DNA of 64,000 bases from QHVT01 sp036399015 (lineage in GTDB: Bacteria > Acidobacteriota > Thermoanaerobaculia > Gp7-AA8). The position numbers and the translations under genes are program-made. Below the pieces are notes generated by a model, which was not told the DNA's origin, did no database searches, and was given only the letters and a program-made list of their open reading frames with translations. Positions 8,001-15,709 of this stretch are shown here, piece by piece; the first letter of the stretch is position 1; each line of letters starts with the position of its first letter. Location of the stretch: positions 49,271 through 113,270 of the forward strand of contig DASWNW010000086.1 of NCBI GenBank assembly GCA_036399015.1. The letters run 5' to 3'.

Positions 8001-9695
8001 TCAGGCCGGTTTGCCCCAGAAATAACCCTGGCCGTACTCGATCCCCAGCGACCGCACAACCTCCAGCTCGCCAGCCGTCTCGATCCCCTCGGCGACGATG
8101 GCGCAGCCGAGCGTCCGCGCCACCCCGACGTACCGCCGCAACTGCTCGATCCGGGCACGGTCGCCGACGATCCCGATCACACACCGCTTGTCGATCTTGA
8201 TGATCTCCGGCTGCAGCAGGATCAGGCTCTCCAGGCAACTGCTGCCGAAGCCGACGTCGTCGATGGCGATCATCACCCCCGCCGCCCGCAGCGCCTGCAC
8301 CGCCGGCAGCAGGTACGACGGGTCGCCGATGATCTGCTGCTCGCTGATCTCCAGGCAGAACGTCTCCGCCGGCAGCGGCTTCGGGAAGAGGTCGAGCAGA
8401 TGCTCCACCGGCACCGCCAGCAGCGTGGTCGGGAAGATGTTCAGGTGGAAGCGGGCATACGGCGGCAGTTGCATGGCCGCGCTCATCGCCGAGCGGAGGC
8501 AGGCGTGGTCGACGAGCGTGAGGATGTTCTTCTCCGAGCAGACGCGGAAGAAGTTCTCCGGCAGCTCCAGGCCGCCGTTCGAGTAGCGGCTCAGGAACTC
8601 GTATCCGATCGGGCTCTCGCCGGCGAGCTCGAAGATCGGCTGCTTCACCGTGAGGATGTGCCGTCCGCGCGAGAGATTGCCGCACATGTCCGTCTGCGCG
8701 CGCATGCGGCGGTCGGTGTCGTCGAAATCGGCGGCGGCCGACACGACCCGGTTCTTCCCCTCGCTCTTCGCCCGCGCCAGGAGCATGTGCGCGCGCGCCA
8801 GCAACTGATCGACCGCCGGCATGTCCTCGGTGAGCAGCATCGCGGCAATCGAGGCGGTGAGCGTCACCGTCCCGGTGCTGTGCTGGATCATCGCCGTGGC
8901 GATCGCCAGGCGGATCCGCTCGGCGACGCGCATCACCTCGGCCGGCTCGGTCTCCGGCAGCAGGAGCATGAACTCGTCGCCGCCGATGCGTCCGACGTAG
9001 TCGACCGCGCGGATCGACGCGCGCAGCCGCCGCCCCACTTCCTTCAGCACGACGTCGCCCGCCGCGTGGCCGAGGTGGTCGTTGATGTGCTTGAAGTCGT
9101 CGAGGTCGACGAGCAGCACCGCGCTCGACGCCGCCGCGCGGTTCATGTGCTGCACCTCGCGCGAGAGCGCCTGCTGCAGTCCGCGCCGGTTGAGCAGCTC
9201 CGTCAGCGGCTCGACCAGCGTGAGCCGCTCGAGGTCGCGGTTGACGTTCTCCAGCTCCTTCTTCACCCGCGCCAGGTCGCGCACGCCGCGGTGCCGCTCG
9301 ACGGCATAGCGGATCGAGCGGATGAGCGAGTCGAAGTCGATCGCCCCCTTGCGCAGGTAATCCTCCGCGCCGAAATGCAGCGCGTCGCTCGCGAGCGTGT
9401 CGTCGCCGCGGCCGGTGAGCACGATGACCGGGATCTCGTGCACCGCCGCCTCGAGCCGGATCAGCGCCTGCAGGTCGGTCGCGTCGGGCAGGCCGAGGTC
9501 GAGGATCACGACGTCGAGATCGCCGCCGCGCACCGCCTCGCAGGCGGCGGCCGCGCTGGTGACGTGCCGGATCGTGAACTGCGGATCGCCCGACACCTCG
9601 AGCAACGCGCGCAGGGAACGGGCCGAGCTGAGGTCGTCCTCGACGATCAGCAGCCGAAGGACGTGCGCCGCGGTAGCTGAATGAGAGACTGCCAT
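8001..9695 (-). CDS. REC-GGDEF-EAL c-di-GMP turnover protein
   Basis: 564 residues. A receiver domain at about 14-135 (LLIVEDDLSSA, phospho-Asp in VVILDLGLPD, Thr in VIVLTG, Lys in YLRKG) is followed by a coiled segment, GGDEF at about 175-330 and EAL at about 345-564. The cyclase signature RIGGDEFM is intact. In the EAL part the metal and catalytic residues appear kept: E in YEFLSR (EFL instead of EAL), N in LNIFP, E in CLEISEQ, DD in IDDVGFGSS, K in IIKIDK and E in AEGIET. It could therefore both make and degrade c-di-GMP under control of phosphorylation. A related EAL-only protein is encoded at 50968-52092. Confidence 0.88.
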   Translation of the reverse strand: MAVSHSATAAHVLRLLIVEDDLSSARSLRALLEVSGDPQFTIRHVTSAAAACEAVRGGDLDVVILDLGLPDATDLQALIRLEAAVHEIPVIVLTGRGDDTLASDALHFGAEDYLRKGAIDFDSLIRSIRYAVERHRGVRDLARVKKELENVNRDLERLTLVEPLTELLNRRGLQQALSREVQHMNRAAASSAVLLVDLDDFKHINDHLGHAAGDVVLKEVGRRLRASIRAVDYVGRIGGDEFMLLLPETEPAEVMRVAERIRLAIATAMIQHSTGTVTLTASIAAMLLTEDMPAVDQLLARAHMLLARAKSEGKNRVVSAAADFDDTDRRMRAQTDMCGNLSRGRHILTVKQPIFELAGESPIGYEFLSRYSNGGLELPENFFRVCSEKNILTLVDHACLRSAMSAAMQLPPYARFHLNIFPTTLLAVPVEHLLDLFPKPLPAETFCLEISEQQIIGDPSYLLPAVQALRAAGVMIAIDDVGFGSSCLESLILLQPEIIKIDKRCVIGIVGDRARIEQLRRYVGVARTLGCAIVAEGIETAGELEVVRSLGIEYGQGYFWGKPA

Positions 9696-9739
9696 ACAGT
9701 ACGGATACAGCCGCGCCGGGCGGGCGAACGTGACGGCGG

Positions 9740-10378
9740 TCACGCCGGACGCAGCGCGAGGCTCTCGCGCCGGCGCAGTACCTCCCATCCGAGGAGCGCG
9801 AAGCTCAGCCCGAGCGCCACGTCGCAGGCCCCCAGCGCCCACTCCAGCCGCACCGCCCGCCCGACCGGGAACAGCACGCCGCCGGCCACCAGCAGCGCAC
9901 CGATCGCGCGGTGTACCGGGGCGGTGGCGACCAGCGCCGCGCCGAGCACGATCAGCCCGAGCGGGAACATCAGCCCCATCGGCACGATGCTCAGCCAGAC
10001 GACCGGCGCGGCGGTGAACATCTTGTCCAGCGTGTCGGCCGGCACGCCGGTGACGCCGCTCTGCAGCAGCGACTCCAGTTGCCCCAGGACGATGATCCGG
10101 CAGCCGACGGTCCAGCCGGCGATGGTCAGCGCGCCTCCGATCAGCCCCGTACGATCGGCGCGCGCGCGCAGCAACTCCGCGATTCCGAACACGACGCCAA
10201 CCAGCAGCACCATCGTGAACGGCACCACGAACCCGCTCGCTGCGATCCTCGCGGGAGACGCCGGCCCGCCGCGCGCGATCAGATGCGTGAGCGGATTCGA
10301 GAGAAACAGCAACGCCAGCGCCGCGAAACAGAAGCCGGAGAGGATGCGCCGGCGGGTCACGTCGTTCGATTCGGTCAT
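9740..10378 (-). CDS. Polytopic membrane protein, unknown
   Basis: 212 residues. About six transmembrane helices are visible, starting with ILSGFCFAALALLFLSNPL and ending with VALGLSFALLGWEVL. I recognise no enzymatic motif. ATG 10378 has a strong GGAGG 6 nt upstream, which favours it over an in-frame upstream ATG at 10426. It is 44 bases upstream of the REC-GGDEF-EAL gene in the same direction and may share its promoter. The divergent ECF sigma gene starts 195 bases away, across the snapback element. Confidence 0.68.
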   Translation of the reverse strand: MTESNDVTRRRILSGFCFAALALLFLSNPLTHLIARGGPASPARIAASGFVVPFTMVLLVGVVFGIAELLRARADRTGLIGGALTIAGWTVGCRIIVLGQLESLLQSGVTGVPADTLDKMFTAAPVVWLSIVPMGLMFPLGLIVLGAALVATAPVHRAIGALLVAGGVLFPVGRAVRLEWALGACDVALGLSFALLGWEVLRRRESLALRPA

Positions 10379-10432
10379 GAGCTTCCTCCAACTGACGTAG
10401 CGACGTGGGCGAGGGAAAGTGTTCACTCTGAT

Positions 10433-10522
10433 GTTGTCGGTTGTCGGTTCTCAGTTGTCCGGGGCTCCTCGTCACCCCAACACCGCAGACAACCGACAAC
10501 CGACAACCGACAACCGACAACC
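10433..10522. repeat. Snapback element A (7-nt-unit inverted arms)
   Basis: The left arm from 10433 is built of heptads GTTGTCG, GTTGTCG, GTTCTCA, GTTGTCC. The right arm from about 10485 is five consecutive reverse-complement heptads (GACAACC). Arms pair over 27 nt with two mismatches around a 25-nt loop. It occupies the divergent intergenic region between the membrane protein (start 10378) and the ECF sigma gene (start 10573). Four more elements with this design but other unit sequences occur in the window. Confidence 0.85.
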
Positions 10523-10555
10523 GCGGCCGCAGGCCGCGCCCGCAGGCCGCGCCGC
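10523..10555. repeat. GC-only palindromic repeat next to snapback A
   Basis: GCGGCC-GCAGGCCGC is followed by a second CGCAGGCCGC and GCC, giving overlapping hairpins. It directly abuts the right arm of the snapback and ends 18 bases before the ECF sigma start codon, so it would sit in the sigma-factor leader. Its role is unknown. Confidence 0.55.
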
Positions 10556-10572
10556 CTGCTACCATCTTCCCG

Positions 10573-11139
10573 ATGCCCGACATCACGCGGCTTCTCGCCG
10601 GCTGGCGCGCCGGTGACCGCTCCGCCTTCGAGCAGCTCACGCCGCTCGTGTACGCCGAGCTGCGGCACATCGCCGCGCGTCAGCTCGGGCGCGAGGAGGC
10701 GGGCCACACGCTGCAGCCGACCGCATTGGTCAACGAGGCCTTCATCCGCCTCTGCGGCAGCACGCCGGCCGCCTGGCAGGACCGGTCGCACTTTTTCGCC
10801 GTCTGCGCGCAGGTGATGCGGCACATCCTCACCGATCACGCCCGGGCGCGGCTGCGCGTGAAGCGGGGGGCGGGGGCGGTGCACGTCCCGCTCGACGCGG
10901 CGGCCACGGTGATCCAGCAGGAGCCGTCGCTCGACCACGCCGCGCTCGACGACGCGCTGCGCGCGCTCGAGACGCTCGATCCCCGCAAGGGGCGCATCGT
11001 CGAGCTCCGCTACTTCGCCGGCCTCGGCATCGAGGAGACGGCGGAGCTGCTGAACGTCTCCGCGATGACGGTGCGCCGGGAGTGGACGCGCGCGAAGGCC
11101 TGGCTCTATCGCGAGCTGGCCGAGGGAGGCAGCCGTTAA
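10573..11139 (+). CDS. ECF sigma factor (SigX6/TIGR02999-like)
   Basis: 188 residues. Region 2 contains DRSAFEQLTPLVYAELRHIAARQL and the family-typical LQPTALVNEAFIRL. Region 4 contains IVELRYFAGLGIEETAELLNVSAMTVRREWTRAKAWLYREL. The TALVNEA(F/Y)LRL motif marks the ECF subgroup abundant in Planctomycetes and Acidobacteriota, which is commonly encoded next to a Ser/Thr kinase, as here. The usual anti-sigma gene is absent; in such pairs the kinase is proposed to control the sigma factor, which is inference for this locus. ATG 10573 gives the standard family N-terminus. Its TAA stop lies within the conserved upstream reading frame of the kinase. Confidence 0.9.
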   Translation: MPDITRLLAGWRAGDRSAFEQLTPLVYAELRHIAARQLGREEAGHTLQPTALVNEAFIRLCGSTPAAWQDRSHFFAVCAQVMRHILTDHARARLRVKRGAGAVHVPLDAAATVIQQEPSLDHAALDDALRALETLDPRKGRIVELRYFAGLGIEETAELLNVSAMTVRREWTRAKAWLYRELAEGGSR

Positions 11140-11248
11140 GACCGAGCGCTGGCGGCGGATCGACGGGCTCTTCGCGTCCGCCCTGGAGCTGGAGGGGAGC
11201 GCGCTGCAGCGTTTCCTCACCGAGGAATGCGGCGAGGACCGCGCCGAG

Positions 11249-13933
11249 GTGGAGTCGATGCTGCGCTTCGCCCGCGCGTCGAGCGATTTCCTCGAGACGC
11301 CGGCGCTCAGCGACCGCACCACCCTCGCCGTCTTCGACGACGAGCCGACGCGGCAGCAGCCGGCGACCGATCCGCGCCGCATCGACGACACCCGCTTCAT
11401 CCCCGGCGACGTCGTCGCCGGCCGCTACCGCATCGTCGGCCTCCTCGGCCGCGGCGGGATGGGGGAGGTCTACCGCGCCGACGACCTCAAGCTCGCGCAG
11501 CCGGTCGCGCTGAAGTTCCTCGCGGAGTCGCTGTCGTCGAACGGCGCCGCGCTGGCGCGCTTCCACCGCGAGGTCAGCCTCTCGCGCCAGATCTCCCACC
11601 GCCACGTCTGCCGCGTCTACGACATCGGCGAGCACGCCGGGATGCACTTCCTGTCGATGGAGTACGTGCGCGGCGAGGAGCTGTCGTCGCTGCTCAAGCG
11701 CATCGGCCGCCTCCCGCTCGACAAGGCGCTCGAGACGGCGCGGCAGTTGTGCGCCGGCCTCGCCGCCATCCACGCCGCCGGCGTGCTTCATCGCGATCTG
11801 AAGCCGGCCAACGTGATGATCGACGAGCACGGCGACGTGCGCATCACCGACTTCGGCATCGCCGCGCTCGCCGAGGGGGTGAGCGGGCGGGAGGCGATGA
11901 TCGGCACGCCGGTGTACATGTCGCCCGAACAACTCTCGGGCGGCGAGCTCTCCGTGCGCAGCGACATCTACGCCCTCGGGCTGGTGCTGTACGAGACCTT
12001 CACCGGCAAGCGGCCGTTCGCCGCGACGACGCTGCCCGACATCATCCGCGACCGCCTCGGCGAGACCACGCCCACCAGCCCCTCCGACTGGATCGCCGAC
12101 CTCGATCCGCTCGCCGAGCGGGTGATCCTGCGCTGCCTCGAGAAGGATCCCGACCGCCGCCCCGCCTCGGCGCTGCACGTCGCGGCCGCGCTTCCGGGAG
12201 GCGATCCGCTCGCGGCCGCACTGGCGGCGGGGGAGACACCGTCGCCGCAGATGGTCGCCGCGGCGCAGAAGGAGGGTGGGCTGCGGCCGCTCGCCGCGGT
12301 GCTGCTGCTGGCCTCCATCTTCCTCATCTTCGTAGCCGGCGCGCTCGTCTCGCACCGGTCGTCGCTGCACCACTACCTCGGGCTGGAGCTGTCGCGCGAG
12401 CTGCTGCAGGCGCGGGCGGTCGACATCATCCGCGAGGCCGGCTACACCGCGCCGCCCGCCGACCGCGCCTCCGGGTTCATGGCCGACAACGAGCTGTTCA
12501 TCCGCCTCCGCGACGGCCAGCAGACCGAGTCGTGGGAGCGTTTTCGCGCGGCGCCGCTGCCGCTCCTTCCGTACTGGTACCGGCAGAGCCCGCGCCCACT
12601 CGTGCCGTACGACGTCTGGGAGGTCAGGGACTTCAACCCGCCCAATGACAGCGCCGGAATGGTGCGCCTCCGTCTCGACCTGAAGGGCCGCCTGCTCTTC
12701 TTCGAGGCCGTACCGCCGCAGGATGACGCCGCACCGCGCGGAGCGAGGCCCGCGCCGTGGGCCCGTTTCTTCGAGCGCGCCGGCCTGACGATGACCGCGT
12801 TCCGGCCGGCGGACCCGCGGTGGACGCCGCCGCACCACAGCGATCGGCGGCTGGCCTGGACCGGCGTCCATCCGACCCGGCCGGAACTGCCACTGCGCGT
12901 CGAGGCGGCGTCGTACCGGGGAGTGCCGGTGTGGTTTCAGGTGATCTTCCCCTGGCAGGAGGCGGACGGCGCGCTGGCGGAGGCCTCGCTGGACATGAGC
13001 CGGCCGTTCCTGATGGCGCTGATCTGCTTCTACTTCGCCGCGATAGCGCTCGCGGCGCTGCTGGCGTGGAAGAACGTCCGCCTCGGACGAGGCGACCGGC
13101 GCGGGACATGGCGCCTCATGGCCTTCGTCTTCGTCTCCCGCCTCATCTACTGGCTGTTCATGTTCCACCACGTCGCCGCTCTCGGGGAGATCGACGCGTT
13201 CGTGACCGCGTTGCAGTCGGCGCTCTACTGGTCGGGGGTGATCGGATTGCTCTACATGGCGCTGGAGCCGTTCATTCGCCGCCGGTGGCCGGAGCGGCTG
13301 ATCTCCTGGAGCCGTCTACTCCGCGGCGATCTGCGCGACCCGCTCGTGGGCCGCGACGTGCTGATCGGCGGCGCGCTCGGCGTGACCGCGGACCTCTCCT
13401 CCAACCATCTCTCCGCCCTCGTCCCGCAACTCTTCGGCTGGACGATTCGCATGCCGATCCCCCATTCCGATCTGCTCTACCGGCACGGCCTCGACGGCGC
13501 GCGCGGCTTCGTCGCGCTGGTGATGAACCAGACCGCCGCGGCGATCATGTTTCCGCTGATCATGCTGTCGATCGTGCTCTTCTTCGCGATGCTCACCCGC
13601 CGGAACGCGCTCGGCTTCGCGGTGACGTGGCTGCTCGTCTACCTCGTGCTCAACCTCAACTCCATCGACCCGTCGCCGGTGCGCTACGTCATGGGTCTGA
13701 TCTTCCCCACACTCATCTTCTTCACCCTGTACCGGTTCGGACTCCTCGCGCTGATGTCGCTGGTCTTCTTCAACCACGTCTCGGTGTTCTACCCGGTCAC
13801 CACCGACCTCGGCGCCTGGTACGCCACGTCGTACCTGCTGCACCTCGCGCTGCTCACGGCGATCGCGCTGTACGCGTTCCGCGTCTCGCTGGCGGGGCAG
13901 AAGCTGATGCAGCGCTCGCTGTTCGATGACTGA
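11249..13933 (+). CDS. Membrane Ser/Thr protein kinase paired with ECF sigma
   Basis: 894 residues from GTG 11249. The kinase domain spans about 58-325: glycine loop GLLGRGGMGEVYRA (66-71), Lys89 in VALKFL, HRDLKPANVM, ITDFGIAAL, and GTPVYMSPEQL replacing APE. One transmembrane helix near 348-366 (AAVLLLASIFLIFVAGAL) leads to an exported region. About seven more helices then form a C-terminal membrane domain, starting ALICFYFAAIALAALLAW. The reading frame upstream is open back to 11135 and encodes a family-typical segment (TERWRRIDGLFASALELEG), but contains no ATG, GTG or TTG. GGGAGG sits 5 nt before 11135, so translation may begin there. The stop overlaps the next start by 8 bases. Confidence 0.88.
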   Translation: MESMLRFARASSDFLETPALSDRTTLAVFDDEPTRQQPATDPRRIDDTRFIPGDVVAGRYRIVGLLGRGGMGEVYRADDLKLAQPVALKFLAESLSSNGAALARFHREVSLSRQISHRHVCRVYDIGEHAGMHFLSMEYVRGEELSSLLKRIGRLPLDKALETARQLCAGLAAIHAAGVLHRDLKPANVMIDEHGDVRITDFGIAALAEGVSGREAMIGTPVYMSPEQLSGGELSVRSDIYALGLVLYETFTGKRPFAATTLPDIIRDRLGETTPTSPSDWIADLDPLAERVILRCLEKDPDRRPASALHVAAALPGGDPLAAALAAGETPSPQMVAAAQKEGGLRPLAAVLLLASIFLIFVAGALVSHRSSLHHYLGLELSRELLQARAVDIIREAGYTAPPADRASGFMADNELFIRLRDGQQTESWERFRAAPLPLLPYWYRQSPRPLVPYDVWEVRDFNPPNDSAGMVRLRLDLKGRLLFFEAVPPQDDAAPRGARPAPWARFFERAGLTMTAFRPADPRWTPPHHSDRRLAWTGVHPTRPELPLRVEAASYRGVPVWFQVIFPWQEADGALAEASLDMSRPFLMALICFYFAAIALAALLAWKNVRLGRGDRRGTWRLMAFVFVSRLIYWLFMFHHVAALGEIDAFVTALQSALYWSGVIGLLYMALEPFIRRRWPERLISWSRLLRGDLRDPLVGRDVLIGGALGVTADLSSNHLSALVPQLFGWTIRMPIPHSDLLYRHGLDGARGFVALVMNQTAAAIMFPLIMLSIVLFFAMLTRRNALGFAVTWLLVYLVLNLNSIDPSPVRYVMGLIFPTLIFFTLYRFGLLALMSLVFFNHVSVFYPVTTDLGAWYATSYLLHLALLTAIALYAFRVSLAGQKLMQRSLFDD

Positions 13934-14936
13934 CCGCCTGCACAGCCACCTCCTCGCCGGAAACGGTCTCGCCACGCCGCACGACGTCGTCGCCCACTTC
14001 GGCGCCATGCAGGCGCAGGACTACCTCGGCGCGCTCTGGGCCGTCGGCGTGCGCATGAAGGGCGACGCGACGGAAGGGGAGATCGAGCGGGCGATCGCGG
14101 AGCGGAGGATCGTCCGCTGCTGGCCGATGCGCGGCACGCTGCACTTCGTCGCCGCGGAAGACGTGCGCTGGATGCTCGAGTTGCTCGCGCCGCGCGTCCT
14201 GCGCCGCCACCGCACGCGCCTGGAGCGCGACTTCGGTCTCGACACCCGCACGCTCCGCCGCTGCCGCACGGCCGCCGAGCGGACGCTCCGCGGCGGCAAC
14301 GCATCGACGCGCCCGGAGCTGTACGCCGCGTTCGAGGCGGCGGGGATCGCCACGAAGGGGGGCCGCGGCCTCCACATCCTCTTCGCGCTGGCGCACGAGC
14401 GCGTGCTCTGCTTCGGCGCCCGCCGCGGCAAACAGCCGGCGTTCGTCCTCCTCGACGAGTGGGTCGCGCCGTCGAAGCCGAAGCCGCGCGAGGAGGCGCT
14501 CGCGGAGCTGGCGACGCGCTACTTCCGCAGCCACGCCCCCGCCACCCCCGCCGACTTTGCCTGGTGGTCCGGCCTCCCGCTGAAGGAAGCCAAGGAGGCG
14601 ATCGATCTCTCTGGACCGACGGCCTCTCAGGCCGTCGCAAAGGTGAAATCCCTCCACCTCCTCCCCCCCTTCGACGAATACACCGTCGCCTACAAAGACC
14701 GCACGGCGATTCTCGATCCAAGCTTCGCAAAACGCGTCAACGCCGGCGGCGGCATCCTCAACGCCGTCGTAATCATCGACGGCACCGTCACCGGCACCTG
14801 GAAACGCACCCTCCGCCGTGACACGGTGGACGTGACCCTCGCCCCCTTCCGGCCGCTTACGGCCCGCGAGACGCGCGCCGTCGACCGCGAGATCGCGCGC
14901 TACGCGGCCTTCCTCGGCAGTAGGATCGCGACGTGA
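13926..14936 (+). CDS. HTH_42 winged-helix protein (YcaQ/AlkX-like family)
   Basis: 336 residues. It shows the family pattern: MQAQDYLGALWAVGVR, IVRCWPMRGTLHFVAAEDVRWML, a middle winged-helix region with RPELYAAFEAAGI, TPADFAWWSGLPLKEAKEAI, and the C-terminal LLPPFDEYTVAYKDR followed by GGGILNAVVIIDGTVTGTWKR. Relatives of the YcaQ branch are DNA glycosylases that unhook interstrand crosslinks (QxD/QxQ catalytic motif). The QAQD here is consistent with the shared family motif but does not prove glycosylase activity. Residues about 227-238 are encoded by a REP half-element. It overlaps the kinase gene by 8 bases and the zeta-like gene by 4. Confidence 0.82.
   Translation: MTDRLHSHLLAGNGLATPHDVVAHFGAMQAQDYLGALWAVGVRMKGDATEGEIERAIAERRIVRCWPMRGTLHFVAAEDVRWMLELLAPRVLRRHRTRLERDFGLDTRTLRRCRTAAERTLRGGNASTRPELYAAFEAAGIATKGGRGLHILFALAHERVLCFGARRGKQPAFVLLDEWVAPSKPKPREEALAELATRYFRSHAPATPADFAWWSGLPLKEAKEAIDLSGPTASQAVAKVKSLHLLPPFDEYTVAYKDRTAILDPSFAKRVNAGGGILNAVVIIDGTVTGTWKRTLRRDTVDVTLAPFRPLTARETRAVDREIARYAAFLGSRIAT
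14607..14637. repeat. REP half-element inside the HTH_42 coding sequence
   Basis: CTCTCTGGAC at 14607-14616 precedes a perfect hairpin at 14617-14637 (CGACGGCCT, loop CTC, AGGCCGTCG). The same lead sequence and hairpin layout occurs in the BIMEs at 26.9 and 27.2 kb and inside the TolC-like gene at 41.45 kb. It is read in frame as SGPTASQAVA. Confidence 0.75.
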
Positions 14937-15456
14937 GCGGGCAAAAGAAGGTCGTGATCATTGCCGGCCCGAACGGCGCCGGGAAGACGACCTTCGCCCG
15001 CGAGTTTCTGCCGCGCGAGGCGGGCCTGCCGACGTTCGTCAACGCCGACCTGATTGCGGCCGGGCTGTCGCCCTTCGATCCCGGCGCTGCCGCGATTCGC
15101 GCAGGGCGGATGATGCTCGCGGAGATCGACCGTCACGCCGCCGAAGGACGGAGCTTCGCGTTCGAGACGACGTTGTCGGGGCATACGTATCTGCGGCGGA
15201 TCGGCTCGTGGCGCGCCGCCGGTTACGTCGTGAAACTGATCTTCCTGTCGCTTCGCGCACCCGACGACGCCATCGCCCGCGTGGCGATGCGCGTGCGGCA
15301 GGGAGGCCACGATGTTGCACCCGATGTCGTGCGGAGGCGCTTCGCGAGCGGTATGCGAACTTTCTTGACGTCTATCGCCAGCGGGTGGACTTCTGGCAGT
15401 GGTACGACAACAGCGGCGAAGAGCCACAACTACTGGAGGAGGGGGCGAATGCGTGA
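14933..15456 (+). pseudogene. Zeta-toxin-like P-loop kinase with a single-base frameshift
   Basis: GTG 14933 overlaps the previous stop (GTGA). The N-terminal frame gives a Walker A (VVIIAGPNGAGKTTFAREFLP), then FVNADLIAAGLSPFDP, FAFETTLSG and VKLIFLSLRAPDDAIARVAMRV-QGGHDV with PDVVRRRF. These are all hallmarks of the zeta/UPF-type kinase family. After about 15344 the family-conserved continuation (ERYANFLDVYRQRVDFWQWYDNSGEEPQLL) is found in another frame, ending with a stop at 15456. One missing base in TTCGCGAG explains this. As read, frame one runs on by accident into the next small gene. It is either a real inactivating mutation or a sequencing error; zeta-type kinases phosphorylate UDP-sugars or other small molecules. 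Confidence 0.75.
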
Positions 15457-15628
15457 CTCGATGAAGTCGAAGCTGCCGGATGCGGACATGCAGGCAGCCC
15501 CCCGCGCGCTGCTCCGCGCGGCGAAGCGGGCGCGTGAGATCGCGCGGCAGACGAACACGCCCCTGATCATCGTGCGCGACGGAGTGATCGTCGAGGAGCA
15601 GGTGACCGATCAGCCGGACGGCGACTGA
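15449..15628 (+). CDS. Small zeta-associated protein, possible antitoxin
   Basis: 59 residues from ATG 15449, which overlaps the restored stop of the zeta-like gene by 8 bases. GGAGGAGGGGGCGA precedes it, a strong ribosome binding site. The sequence is helical and Arg/Ala-rich (LLRAAKRAREIARQTNTPLIIVRDG-VIVEEQ). Small proteins with this A-x-R-A-R-x-x-A-x-x-T-x-T-P-(L/V) and VxRDGxIV pattern commonly sit next to this branch of zeta-like kinases; their antitoxin role is inference. Because of the upstream frameshift this gene lies in the same frame as the first part of the kinase and can be miscalled as its C-terminus. Confidence 0.7.
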   Translation: MRDSMKSKLPDADMQAAPRALLRAAKRAREIARQTNTPLIIVRDGVIVEEQVTDQPDGD

Positions 15629-15634
15629 CGCCCC

Positions 15635-15709
15635 CGACGGGCTGAGAGCCCGTCGCTCCAGGGAGCACCGTCGTTCGTTCCCTCTGGAGAGCCGGGGTCT
15701 CAGCCCGGC
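15635..15709. repeat. BIME-like two-hairpin repeat
   Basis: Hairpin one (15635-15655) is CGACGGGCT, loop GAG, AGCCCGTCG. Hairpin two (15691-15709) is GCCGGGGTC/TCAGCCCGGC. Between them, GCTCCAGGGAGC and CCCTCTGGAG form a weaker dyad. It is close to the reverse complement of the elements at 26908-26985 and 27139-27217. Hairpin two covers the stop codon (15700-15702) and last codons of the leftward kinase gene, so it may act as a 3' stabiliser or terminator for both converging genes. Confidence 0.8.

Noticed and set aside
10829..13171. 780-codon minus-strand frame opposite sigma factor and kinase
   Set aside because: It is antisense to two genes with intact catalytic motifs and shows no domain of its own.
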